Shown: positions 7,325 to 15,301, counted from the stretch's first letter. The stretch: 15,591 nt of DNA from JAEUSI01 sp036782915 (GCA_036782915.1 DAIPYE010000064.1:1-15591); one strand, 5' to 3'. Notes: generated by a model not told the origin, from the sequence alone. Numbers and translations are program-made.

Positions 7325-7785
7325 GCTTCAGGAGGATTGATCACGTCAAGATCTATAAGTTTCTGTTCTTCGGGGCTTACCGATCCGTAACCCCATATAC
7401 CACCGTCTGCTTTTGCTACCTGTTTTGAAAGCCCGAGAATTCCTTTGTAAAACTCTGCAGCAAAGTTCTTATCCAGTTTCGGCATTATGTCATTCACTTT
7501 TGCAAGCTCTGAATTTATCTTCTCTGTCCGCTCCGTTACATCTTCTGGTAAAACAGAAATATATTCTTTCAGAGAATCAACAAAGATATTATCAACTTCT
7601 TTGTAATAATTCTGAAGAAGCGAGTTTTTATCTTCAGCTCTGAAATGCGCTACCTTGGCTCCCCAGTCTGTTTCTTTGTCGTCAATTTTACCTTCAGCTC
7701 CTGCGATGAGAAGAGTTACAAGCGCGGGAACATTCAGCATTAAGTTTATTTCAGATTCGTTCAGATTTCTAAATTCAGTTATCAT
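7321..7785 (-). CDS. Hypothetical helical protein, TerB-like acidic motifs
   Basis: The protein has 154 residues, starts at an ATG and lacks a signal peptide or membrane segment. It appears all-helical. Two short motifs of the form A-x-[DE]-G-x-I followed by D/E residues are visible: AGAEGKIDDKE at 28-38 and AKADGGI with SPEE at 124-140. Such paired A-D-G-x-I...E motifs are characteristic of TerB-type domains (tellurite-resistance-linked, metal-binding helical bundles). However, the spacing is wide and similarity outside the motifs is not obvious. No other ter genes are nearby. The gene is single, opposite in orientation to its neighbours, and its stop overlaps that of tag by four bases. I treat it as hypothetical with a possible TerB-like fold. 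Confidence 0.75.
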   Translation of the reverse strand: MITEFRNLNESEINLMLNVPALVTLLIAGAEGKIDDKETDWGAKVAHFRAEDKNSLLQNYYKEVDNIFVDSLKEYISVLPEDVTERTEKINSELAKVNDIMPKLDKNFAAEFYKGILGLSKQVAKADGGIWGYGSVSPEEQKLIDLDVINPPEA

Positions 7786-7994
7786 TTATAGTAGTGTTTT
7801 TATATGTTATTTAAAATTTTTTCAAAAAACAAAAATTCATTCAAAGTATAAAGGAAAAATTTAAATCCTTGTAAATGAATAAGGCGGAGTAATAAAAAGC
7901 TTTAATCGTAAAATATTCTGAGTTTCAAAATTCTTATGTTATTGTAATATTTACCCATTACAGAGAAAACTAATTTTAAAGACAATATATTAAT

Positions 7995-8414
7995 TTGAAA
8001 AAAGACAAAGAAGATAAAAAAGAAAATAAGACAGGAAACAATAAAGAAGAAAAAAAGGAAAACCTCGGAAAGTATTTTCTTCTTGGAATTCTCGTAGCCG
8101 GTATCATTTACATTGTTTTTACTCTTTCCGACCGAAAAAACAACTCTGTTGAGCCGGTTGCAGAAAAAAAAACTCACGTGTGGTCTGCCCAGTCTGATTC
8201 TGAATTTGTAAAGATCTGTTATGATAAATACAGATCACAGGTAAAGGATGATCTTAAAAAACAGGAAAATACAAAAACGTACTGCAGATGTATGCTGGAA
8301 AAAATGAAAACTGAATACGGAGAAGATGAAGTGCAGAGAATGACAGATTCAGAAATAAAAAAATGGGATACTGAATGCAGAGACATGATAAGCAATCCGG
8401 AGTATATCAAATAA
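7995..8414 (+). CDS. Small single-pass membrane protein with four conserved-looking cysteines
   Basis: The protein has 139 residues. The start is TTG 7995: no in-frame ATG occurs before the membrane segment, and the frame reads coherently from here. Residues 1-24 are almost all Lys/Glu/Asn, a cytoplasmic tail; 25-44 (LGKYFLLGILVAGIIYIVFT) form a single membrane helix. The remaining ~95 residues should face the periplasm. That part has four Cys (C75, C97, C99, C128), including the YCRCMLEKM motif, suggesting two disulfides or a metal site in a small helical domain. I do not recognise the family by name. It ends 18 nt before lplA and likely shares its transcript and terminator, but nothing shows a role in lipoylation. 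Confidence 0.78.
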   Translation: MKKDKEDKKENKTGNNKEEKKENLGKYFLLGILVAGIIYIVFTLSDRKNNSVEPVAEKKTHVWSAQSDSEFVKICYDKYRSQVKDDLKKQENTKTYCRCMLEKMKTEYGEDEVQRMTDSEIKKWDTECRDMISNPEYIK

Positions 8415-8432
8415 GTTTAAAGGTTAATTCCG

Positions 8433-9428
8433 ATGCTTAAATTAATTGACAATAAAAATATCACTGATTCAACCCTTAATCTGGCAATTGAAGAATATTG
8501 CGTCCGCAATCTTGATATGAAGGATGATTATCTTCTTTTTTATATTAATGATCCTTCTGTTATTATAGGAAAACATCAGAATACAATTGAAGAAATAAAT
8601 CAGGATTTTGTTAAAGAAAACAATATCAGGGTTGTAAGAAGAATTTCCGGCGGAGGAGCAGTTTATCATGATAAAGGAAATCTTAATTTCAGTTTTATGA
8701 CAGCTCATTCGGATAAAAGCATGCATAATTTTAAATTGTTTACCGGACCGGTTATAAAAGTATTGCAGGAACTTGGTGTAAATGCAGTTCTAAACGGAAG
8801 AAATGATATAACTGTTAACGAAAGAAAAATTTCCGGAAATGCCCAGTTCACAAATACAAAATCCATGTTCAGCCACGGAACGCTTTTATTTGATTCAGAT
8901 ATTGAAAATGTTGTAAATGCTCTAAATGTAAAGGGCGAAAAAATTGAGAGCAAAGGAATTAAATCCGTGAGAAGCCGTGTAGCAAATATTAAAGAGTTTT
9001 TAAGAGAAGATATGGATCTGAATGTTTTTAAAAATAAATTAATTCATTCAATTTTTTCACATGAAAATAATTTACCTGTGTATGAATTATCAGAGGGTGA
9101 GTGGAAAAAAATTTATGAACTTTCTGAATCAAAATACAGAACCCGAGAATGGAATTACGGCAGATCCCCTGAATTCAATATTCAGAAAGTAAGAAGATTC
9201 GATTTCGGACAGATTGATGCCAGAATAAATGTTAAGGACGGAAATATAAAACAAATTAAGATCTACGGTGATTTTCTCGGTTTCGGTGAAATGTCTGATA
9301 TTGAAAATAAACTTACCGGCGTTGTTTATGAAGAAAGTATTCTGGAAGAATCTCTCAGGGAATTTGACCTGAAAAATTATTTCGGGAAAATAAAAATAAA
9401 TGAATTTATCTCTTTTTTATTTAATTAA
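8433..9428 (+). CDS. lplA: Lipoate-protein ligase A
   Basis: The protein has 331 residues, matching LplA with its C-terminal accessory domain. It activates free lipoate with ATP to lipoyl-AMP and transfers it to the lipoyl domains of 2-oxoacid dehydrogenases or glycine cleavage H protein in the cytoplasm. Key motifs are RRISGGGAVYHD at 69-80 (lipoate/adenylate pocket), GNLNFSF, and RKISGNAQ with the catalytic Lys at K132. The accessory domain starts around 235-250 and contains WNYGRSPEFN. The ATG at 8433 has a weak purine stretch (AAAGG) about 9 nt upstream. Its partner genes (lipB, lipA, dehydrogenases) are not in the window. It is followed by a strong terminator. Confidence 0.94.
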   Translation: MLKLIDNKNITDSTLNLAIEEYCVRNLDMKDDYLLFYINDPSVIIGKHQNTIEEINQDFVKENNIRVVRRISGGGAVYHDKGNLNFSFMTAHSDKSMHNFKLFTGPVIKVLQELGVNAVLNGRNDITVNERKISGNAQFTNTKSMFSHGTLLFDSDIENVVNALNVKGEKIESKGIKSVRSRVANIKEFLREDMDLNVFKNKLIHSIFSHENNLPVYELSEGEWKKIYELSESKYRTREWNYGRSPEFNIQKVRRFDFGQIDARINVKDGNIKQIKIYGDFLGFGEMSDIENKLTGVVYEESILEESLREFDLKNYFGKIKINEFISFLFN

Positions 9429-9550
9429 TTTTTCCTTAATTGTGTATACAATTTTTTGAAAGTTTTTTAAATTTTCTTAAAATTGTCATACCGACTTGAC
9501 CAGTTCAAGTTATTGTTCTTTCATATTTTGTTCTTCCTTTAATTTAATCT

Positions 9551-9598
9551 TCACACACTGAACATGATTTTTGTTCATTTGTGTGAGGATTTTTTTTT
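9551..9598 (+). terminator. Intrinsic terminator after lplA
   Basis: TCACACA (9551-9557) pairs with TGTGTGA (9580-9586). After a small internal bulge, TGAACA (9559-9564) pairs with TGTTCA (9572-9577) around a 7-nt loop. A run of nine Ts follows at 9590-9598, on the plus strand only. This is the clearest terminator in the window and closes the 7995-9428 transcription unit. Confidence 0.85.
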
Positions 9599-9621
9599 GT
9601 CTGAATATAATTTTTTAATAA

Positions 9622-11382
9622 TTATTTTCCGATAAGTTCAATTGCGCTTTTTGTTGCAGCTTCTGTCACTTTTTCGCCACTGATAAGTTTTGCAACTTCA
9701 GTGATCTTTTCTTCTTCCGTTAAATTTTTAATAAATGCAGATGTAACGCCTTTTTCATCTTTTTTACTGACATGGAAATGTTTATCGCTCATTGCTGCGA
9801 TCTGAGGCAGGTGTGTAATGCAGATTATCTGATGAGATTCCGACAAAGAATGAAGCATTTTTCCCACTTTCTGCGCGATACGGCCGCTTATGCCGGCATC
9901 TATTTCATCAAATACTAAAATGGGGATATCGTCTTTTTCCGACAAAACTGTTTTTATTGCAAGCATTATTCTTGATATTTCTCCGCCGGATGCAGATTTT
10001 TTTAAAGGCGTGAAATCTGATCCTTTATTAGTTTTTATAAGAAACTCGACATTGTCAAAACCGGAATGAACAATTTTCAATAATTCTTTGCCGTTTTTTA
10101 CTGAATAAAAATCTTCTTCCTCAGCCTGCTCCGTAAGGCGAGCGGGAATATTTTTTATTTCAACTTTAAATTCCGCTGATTCCAGTCCGATCTCTTTAAG
10201 CAGTTTATTTATCTTGTTTTCAAGTTCTTTAGATTTTTTTAATCTTAATTCAGAAATACTTTTAGCTGATTTTCCCGTTTCTTCCTTTTCTGAATTTATT
10301 TTTTTACGAAGCTGTTCGATCTCATAATCAAAATTGTCGGCAAAATTTAATTCCTCCGTGAGTTTCTCAGATTTTGAAATAAGCTCGTTTACGGTCAATC
10401 CGAATTTCTTCTTAAGATGACTTATGCTGCTCATCCTGTCTCTAAGCTGATCAATTCCTGTATTATCAAAACTAAGGTCTGCATCATAGCTTAATAATGA
10501 TTCAGAACTCTCCTTTACCAGTATATAAGAATTTTCCAGGTCTTCAATTATTTTTTCAAAACTTTTATCAAACTCTGCTACTTTTTTCAGCTCTTTCAAA
10601 GCAATACTTATAAATGATCTCGCATTTGATTCATCTTCTGATAAAACTTTCAATGAACTGTTCAGCGCAAGTGAAATGGTTTCAGTATTTTCCAGCTTTT
10701 TGATTTCATTTTCAAGTTCTCTGTCTTCGTCAGGACTGAGATTTACATTATTAATTTCTTTAAGCTGAAAATCCAGAAAACTTCTCTTTGAAGCAAGTTC
10801 TTCCTTTTTTGAATACAATTCCTTAAAACTGTTAATTAACTTTTTCAGATTTTCAAATTCTGCTGAATACCGGGAGAAAAGTGCTTTATTATTTATAAAA
10901 TTATCCAGTATCTCAATATGAGTTTCTTTATCCAGTAAAGACTGATGTTCATTCTGGGAATGAATGTCAATTATCAGATCACCGAATTTTTTCATATCCG
11001 ATATATTTACCGGACTGTCATTTATAAAATTTCTGCTGACTCCTTTTCTGAAAAGCTCTCTTCTTAAAATTATATGTTCGTTAAACTCAGTATTCCCGTT
11101 TTCCGGAAAATTTTCATTCCCTTCTTCATCCTGAATATTTTTTAAAAAATTCTTTAACTTTTTATTGTTTTTAAAACTGAAATTTCCTTCCACTACAAGT
11201 TTATCTTCATCTTTTTTAATAAGTGAATAATCTGCGCGTTCTCCAAGCAGCATTGAGATTGCATCGAGAATGATAGACTTTCCGGCGCCTGTCTCTCCGG
11301 TTAGAATATTCAAACCTTTTGAAAAATCAATTTCAGCTTCTTTTATGATCAGATAATTTCTGATAAAAAGTTTCTCTATCAT
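9622..11382 (-). CDS. recN: DNA repair protein RecN (SMC-like ATPase)
   Basis: The protein has 586 residues from the ATG at 11382. A longer in-frame version from 11469 adds 29 Thr/Asn-rich residues ahead of the conserved MIEKLFIRNYLIIKEAEIDF start and is unlikely. RecN is a cytoplasmic SMC-type ATPase that acts early in double-strand-break repair with RecA. Visible parts are the Walker A GETGAGKS (29-36), HSQNEHQSLL (141-150), a long Lys/Glu/Leu-rich coiled coil (about 175-390), the ABC signature SASGGEISR (about 463-471), the Walker B LVFDEID (489-495), and the ITHLPQIAAMSD switch region. Length and order are normal for the family. It lies downstream of dnaA on the same strand but is separated by almost 700 bp of repeat-rich spacer, so it probably has its own promoter. 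No SOS box was recognised upstream. Confidence 0.95.
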   Translation of the reverse strand: MIEKLFIRNYLIIKEAEIDFSKGLNILTGETGAGKSIILDAISMLLGERADYSLIKKDEDKLVVEGNFSFKNNKKLKNFLKNIQDEEGNENFPENGNTEFNEHIILRRELFRKGVSRNFINDSPVNISDMKKFGDLIIDIHSQNEHQSLLDKETHIEILDNFINNKALFSRYSAEFENLKKLINSFKELYSKKEELASKRSFLDFQLKEINNVNLSPDEDRELENEIKKLENTETISLALNSSLKVLSEDESNARSFISIALKELKKVAEFDKSFEKIIEDLENSYILVKESSESLLSYDADLSFDNTGIDQLRDRMSSISHLKKKFGLTVNELISKSEKLTEELNFADNFDYEIEQLRKKINSEKEETGKSAKSISELRLKKSKELENKINKLLKEIGLESAEFKVEIKNIPARLTEQAEEEDFYSVKNGKELLKIVHSGFDNVEFLIKTNKGSDFTPLKKSASGGEISRIMLAIKTVLSEKDDIPILVFDEIDAGISGRIAQKVGKMLHSLSESHQIICITHLPQIAAMSDKHFHVSKKDEKGVTSAFIKNLTEEEKITEVAKLISGEKVTEAATKSAIELIGK

Positions 11383-11607
11383 TATTATTATTTTATATAA
11401 AAAATTAGAAGTAGCAGTAGTGTTGTTAATTGTGTTAGTAAGCAGCTTTGTTGTTTGCTGCACTGACAATGGTGTCTTTATAACTTGTTATAAAAAAGAA
11501 CTCTTATTTGTTTTCTTAACATTGAAGGATAAATAGTCTTTCAATATTTAAAAAAATTGTCAGTAAGATAAAGTTATAAAGAAGTTAGTAATAAGTTTCT
11601 TACAATT

Positions 11608-11642
11608 TAAAAACAGACGAAAGTATCTGACGGCTGTTTTTA
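11608..11642. terminator. Bidirectional terminator-like hairpin upstream of recN
   Basis: TAAAAACAG (11608-11616) and CTGTTTTTA (11634-11642) are perfect inverted repeats around a 17-nt loop. Both strands have T-rich 3' flanks. It is only a modest candidate because most of the stem is A-T and the loop is large. Confidence 0.35.
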
Positions 11643-11783
11643 TATTATTTTAAAGTGCCGGTGTTTTTCAGAAGCAAATTATTTTATGCTGAAACATTAA
11701 GCGATTGAGAAAAAATAAATAAAATAAATTTACAGTATATCTTTTCAAAACGTTTTATCAACATTTTTTTACTGTGTCATCTC

Positions 11784-11813
11784 GCTTTTCTTTTCAACGA
11801 TGAAAAGAAAAGC
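11784..11813. repeat. Perfect 13-bp palindromic hairpin
   Basis: GCTTTTCTTTTCA (11784-11796) pairs perfectly with TGAAAAGAAAAGC (11801-11813) around a 4-nt loop ACGA. It lacks a T-run on either side, so it does not look like a simple terminator. The strict purine/pyrimidine arms suggest a repeat-family palindrome or a protein-binding site. Confidence 0.75.
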
Positions 11814-11830
11814 TTGCAAAAGAAAAATCG

Positions 11831-11979
11831 CCCGCTGATGAAAAAATGTCTAAATTTTAGTTTGAAAGCTAAAAAATTTTAATGACACACATTAAATTCA
11901 AGTTTTATCTTTTAATAATGTAAAATTTTTTTCAACGCTTTCAAACTAAAATTCTTAACGCCATTTTTTCAAAGGCGGG
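11831..11979. repeat. Inverted pair of related ~50-bp elements between dnaA and recN
   Basis: The core AATTTTAGTTTGAAAGC (11853-11869) has a perfect 17-bp inverted copy at 11937-11953. The similarity extends outward: both copies show CCCGC, four bases, GAAAAAATG, five to six bases, then the core and a stretch like AAAAATTTTA. The left copy begins at 11831 on the plus strand and the right copy at 11979 on the minus strand. They are two diverged copies of one element facing each other, not merely a hairpin. Confidence 0.75.
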
Positions 11980-12016
11980 TTGTTTTTAAACCTATTATAT
12001 TTTATTTAAAAACAAC
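11979..12016. repeat. 12-bp inverted repeat just downstream of dnaA
   Basis: GTTGTTTTTAAA (11979-11990) and TTTAAAAACAAC (12005-12016) are perfect inverted repeats with a 14-nt AT-rich loop, about 50 bp past the dnaA stop. A terminator role for dnaA is possible, but there is no clean T-tract beyond the stem on the minus strand. Confidence 0.55.
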
Positions 12017-12068
12017 AAGAATTGAAACTAAACTATATCATTTGAAAAAGTTTTGGGCAACATTGAAT

Positions 12069-13679
12069 CTACAGATTTTTCAATAACTCTTTTATCTCAA
12101 TGATTTGATTAGATACATTGCTGTCTTTTTTTGCAAGAGCGGAAACTACATTGTAAGCATATAATACCGTAGCATGATCTTTCCCTCCGAAATTTAATCC
12201 GATGGACTCCAGCGTAAGATTAGTGAGATCTTTTGCAAGGAACATTGCTATCTGTCTCGCCTGCGCAATTTCCTTTGTTCTTTTACGGGAAAGTATCTGA
12301 TTTTCGGAAATTTTATAATAGTTTGCTACAGTATAAATTATGTTTTCTATGGAAATATTTTTTGTTCTTCTAACATTTCCCACAACTCTGCCTATCACAT
12401 TTTCGGCTATCTCAAGATTTATCTCGCCTTTAAATCTCAGAACACTGTCTGCAATAATTCCCACAATGCATCCTTCTATGGTTCTGATGCTGTCTTTTAC
12501 ATTTGTCGCAATAAAATGAACCACTTCTTCCGGAACTTCAATGTCAGACTCTTCGAATTTATTCTGTATGATAGCAACTCTCATTTCCCAGTTAGGCGGC
12601 TGAATGTCTGTAGTTATACCCCATTGGAATCTCGAAATAAGTCTTTCCTCTATTCCCTTTATCTGACTGATCGGTTTATCACTGGAAAAAATAATATGCT
12701 TTTTCTGATTATAAAGAGTATTGAATATCTGATACATAAAATCCTGCGTTTTTTCTTTTCCGCTGAGATACTGAATATCATCTAAAATCAGCACATCAAG
12801 GGATTTATAGAACGAATCAAGTTTTTTCGTCCCGTTTTTGTTTGAAGAAAAATCAATTCTGCTTTGCGCAATATTATTTGTGAACTGAGTCGTAAAATCC
12901 GGAGCAGTAGTGTAATAAACTTTTTTGCCGGGATATTTTTTTAAAATTTCATTTCCTATCGCCTGAATAAGGTGAGTTTTTCCCAGTCCGACACCGCCGT
13001 AAATAAAGAACGGATTATATGTTTTACCCGGATTGTTTGTGATAGCATATGCGGCGGCTGTTGCAAGCTCGTTGCTTTCACCTTTTACAAAATTATCAAA
13101 AACATGTTTCTGATTTAAATTACAGTTAAAATCTTCTTCAGGGTCTGATACTTTCAGATGTACGGAATTTAAAAAATCGTTATTTGAATTTGAAGAATTT
13201 ACAGAATTTAGAGAAATAGTTTCCTGACCAAAATCATTTGAAGATCCCGGATCATTCTTTTCCTTTTCATCAGAAACATTTAAATGAGACTGATTTCCGG
13301 AATTCGGGATATCAGAATTATTTGAAAACAATCCCATTTGCGTGATCTCATAATTCAGTTTGCCGTCAGGACCGAGCAAAGCATCTACAATTTTTGAAAT
13401 AGCGCTGTTATAGCGGGTTTCGATAAGACTATAATAATCTTCACTCGGCACTTTCAGAGTAAGAACATTATTTTCAAAACTTTTCGGAATGATAACAGAA
13501 AACCAGGTATTTATTTCACTTGGTTTTAAGCTGTCAGAAAGAAGTTCTATGAATTTATTCCATAGCGAAACCGCGTTTAACTCGGATTCGCTTTTATAAA
13601 TTTTAATTTCAGGATTTTCAGAATTATGTTTATGCGGGTTAACATTTTTATCTAAAACCTTGGTAGAGTTTTTCGGCAC
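12069..13679 (-). CDS. dnaA: Chromosomal replication initiator DnaA
   Basis: The protein has 536 residues with a GTG start at 13679; no ATG lies close upstream. DnaA binds origin boxes and, as ATP-DnaA, opens the duplex and loads helicase. Domain I is at about 36-110 (LWNKFIELLSDSLKPSEINTWF). Domain II, about 111-180, is a long Ser/Asn-rich linker. The AAA+ domain III has Walker A GGVGLGKT (228-235), Walker B LDVLILDD (ending 300-301) and SRFQWGI. Domain IV has the RKRTKEIAQARQIAMFLAKD helix and the DNA-binding signature GGKDHATV (498-505). A short Lys/Asn/Ser insertion (DFSSNKNGTKK) precedes Walker B. The start region is long: about 35 residues before domain I. The gene stands alone: dnaN, gyrB and recF are not adjacent; recN is downstream and alr divergent. 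Control is likely through the repeats in the 13680-14094 spacer. Confidence 0.97.
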   Translation of the reverse strand: MPKNSTKVLDKNVNPHKHNSENPEIKIYKSESELNAVSLWNKFIELLSDSLKPSEINTWFSVIIPKSFENNVLTLKVPSEDYYSLIETRYNSAISKIVDALLGPDGKLNYEITQMGLFSNNSDIPNSGNQSHLNVSDEKEKNDPGSSNDFGQETISLNSVNSSNSNNDFLNSVHLKVSDPEEDFNCNLNQKHVFDNFVKGESNELATAAAYAITNNPGKTYNPFFIYGGVGLGKTHLIQAIGNEILKKYPGKKVYYTTAPDFTTQFTNNIAQSRIDFSSNKNGTKKLDSFYKSLDVLILDDIQYLSGKEKTQDFMYQIFNTLYNQKKHIIFSSDKPISQIKGIEERLISRFQWGITTDIQPPNWEMRVAIIQNKFEESDIEVPEEVVHFIATNVKDSIRTIEGCIVGIIADSVLRFKGEINLEIAENVIGRVVGNVRRTKNISIENIIYTVANYYKISENQILSRKRTKEIAQARQIAMFLAKDLTNLTLESIGLNFGGKDHATVLYAYNVVSALAKKDSNVSNQIIEIKELLKNL

Positions 13680-14094
13680 GTTAAGAGTTTTTAAAAATTA
13701 CTAACAAACAAAAGTTACTTAATATTTTACTTTATGTGTGAATTAAAAAAACAAAAAAAATTACTTCAATAAAAAATATTTTCTAACAAAACTTAAAATT
13801 TTAACTTCTTTATTTTACTGGTGGTTGCAGGTGGTGAAAAAAGTTATTAACAACCGTTGTTAATAATTACAGTTTGTTTAAATTAAAACCGGATGCCTTC
13901 ATGCTGCAGAAAAAAGTTATTAACAAATTTCTAACAGGAATTTTCTTTAATTTTTGTCTCAATAATATTACTCATTCTGTTTTATATAGTCAAGTTTGAT
14001 TTAAAAATTTTCGGAAAAATTTAAAAAAAATCAGAAATTTTATAAAGAAAAATAAATAAATTCTTTTTGGTATTTAGATTTTTTAATTTGATAA
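13680..14094. promoter_or_regulatory. Divergent dnaA/alr intergenic region
   Basis: This 415-bp spacer separates dnaA (minus) from alr (plus) and must hold both promoters. It is extremely AT-rich apart from a small GGTGG-containing patch at about 13820-13835. It carries three TTATTAACA motifs arranged as a dyad plus a direct repeat, listed separately. No gene is visible. I could not place sigma-factor boxes with confidence. Confidence 0.6.
13836..13926. repeat. TTATTAACA motif cluster, candidate DnaA-binding sites
   Basis: An 18-bp sequence, GAAAAAAGTTATTAACAA, occurs at 13836-13853 and again at 13909-13926, exactly 73 bp apart (about seven helical turns). The first copy is also half of a perfect dyad: TTATTAACAA (13844-13853), CCG, TTGTTAATAA (13857-13866). 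That gives three TTATTAACA motifs, two forward and one reverse. The motif differs from the classical DnaA box TTATCCACA at two positions (one from TTATNCACA). The position upstream of dnaA suggests DnaA autoregulation or an origin module. Repeats seen directly; role inferred. Confidence 0.6.
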
Positions 14095-15282
14095 ATGAAT
14101 AAAAACACAGAGAAAAAAAACAATAAAAAATCATTGATAAATGATACTTATGCCGAAATAAATTTGAATATTCTGGAGAAAAATTTCCGATCCATAAAAA
14201 AGCATGTAAATCCGGATTCAAATTCGAACGTTAAAATTTGTTCTATAATAAAAGCAAATGCATACGGTCACGGAATGAATGAAACCGGTAAAGCTTTGGC
14301 AGAATACGGAACAGATTTTCTGGGAACTGCTGATTATTCAGAATCAGTTTGTCTGAGTGATCATCTGAAAAAGCATGCGATAAAAACACCTGTTTTATGT
14401 CTTGGCATTTTGTCTGAAAAAAGTAAATATTATGATGAAATTATTTCAAGGAATATTGAGGTGAGTATAGATGATATTATATCAGCCGGATATTTAAATG
14501 ATTACGCAAAAAGCAAAAATAAAAAGGTAAAAATTCACATTCAGGTAGATTCGGGAATAAACCGGACCGGATTTCAGATAAAGGATGCTTTTGAGGCATT
14601 CAGGAAATTGAATCAGATGAAAAATTTAGAGATAAAAGGAATATATTCACATTATGCAACAAGCGATTTACCCAGTAACGGCTATGCTTTGCGGCAGTCA
14701 GGGGAATTTAAAGAACTTATAAAAAACATAGAGCATAACATAAAAAAAATCGAACTGAAGCATATTTCAAATTCAGGTGGAATATTAAATTATCCTGATA
14801 AATTTTTCAATATGGTAAGACCCGGACTTACATTGTACGGTTATTATCCCGGTTCAAAAAAATATTCTATTAAGGACAGAAAAACATTTGAAGTAAATCC
14901 TGTAATGACATTGAAATCCAGGGTAAGTTTTTTGAAAACACTTAATAAGGATCAGAGCATATCTTACGGAAGAAATTATTTCACAAAAAGAAGGACAAAA
15001 ATTGCTTCAATACCGATAGGATACGGTGACGGATATTCAAGACTTTTTACAAATAAATCGAGAGTTATGATAAACGGAAAATTATACAAAACCGTGGGAA
15101 CAGTTTGCATGGACTGGATAATGGTCGATCTTGGATTTAAAAGCGAAGTTAAATTAAATGATGAAGTTATACTTTTCGGCAGGGAATATCCGGTTGAAAT
15201 TCTATCAGGTATATCCGGCACGATACCTTATGAAATTATCTGTAACGTTTCAGCAAGAGTGCAGAGAGTTTATGTAAATTAA
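14095..15282 (+). CDS. alr: Alanine racemase
   Basis: The protein has 395 residues. This cytoplasmic, PLP-dependent enzyme interconverts L- and D-alanine and supplies D-Ala for peptidoglycan. The PLP lysine is K53 in KANAYGHG; the second catalytic base is Y291 in SYGRNY; substrate-contact motifs SGINRTGF (153-160, R157) and VCMDWIMVDLG (337-347) are present; and the C-terminal beta domain ends RVQRVYVN. Length is standard for the family. The ATG at 14095 adds about 18 Lys/Asn-rich residues before the conserved YAEINLNILEKN start; no other ATG lies in that stretch. It is transcribed divergently from dnaA and followed 19 nt later by an unknown gene that is likely co-transcribed. Confidence 0.95.
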   Translation: MNKNTEKKNNKKSLINDTYAEINLNILEKNFRSIKKHVNPDSNSNVKICSIIKANAYGHGMNETGKALAEYGTDFLGTADYSESVCLSDHLKKHAIKTPVLCLGILSEKSKYYDEIISRNIEVSIDDIISAGYLNDYAKSKNKKVKIHIQVDSGINRTGFQIKDAFEAFRKLNQMKNLEIKGIYSHYATSDLPSNGYALRQSGEFKELIKNIEHNIKKIELKHISNSGGILNYPDKFFNMVRPGLTLYGYYPGSKKYSIKDRKTFEVNPVMTLKSRVSFLKTLNKDQSISYGRNYFTKRRTKIASIPIGYGDGYSRLFTNKSRVMINGKLYKTVGTVCMDWIMVDLGFKSEVKLNDEVILFGREYPVEILSGISGTIPYEIICNVSARVQRVYVN

Positions 15283-15301
15283 TAAAGAAACCGGAAATGA
15301 A

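Larger units (their letters stand above)
11383..12068. other. Repeat-rich non-coding spacer between dnaA and recN (686 bp)
   Basis: I find no convincing gene. The spacer contains an unusual stack of inverted repeats, listed as separate entries: 11608-11642, 11784-11813, 11853-11953 and 11979-12016, plus the short dyad TGTGTCAT (11773-11780) / ATGACACA (11882-11889). It is downstream of dnaA and upstream of recN, both on the minus strand, so it should hold a dnaA terminator and a recN promoter. Confidence 0.7.

Noticed and set aside
7902..8177. Minus-strand open frame rich in Phe and Ile.
   Set aside because: It is the reverse complement of a Lys/Glu-rich coding stretch, which creates an artificial hydrophobic protein.
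11383..11469. In-frame N-terminal extension of RecN (29 residues from 11469).
   Set aside because: The extension is Thr/Asn-rich low-complexity sequence before the conserved RecN start; the ATG at 11382 gives the normal family N-terminus.
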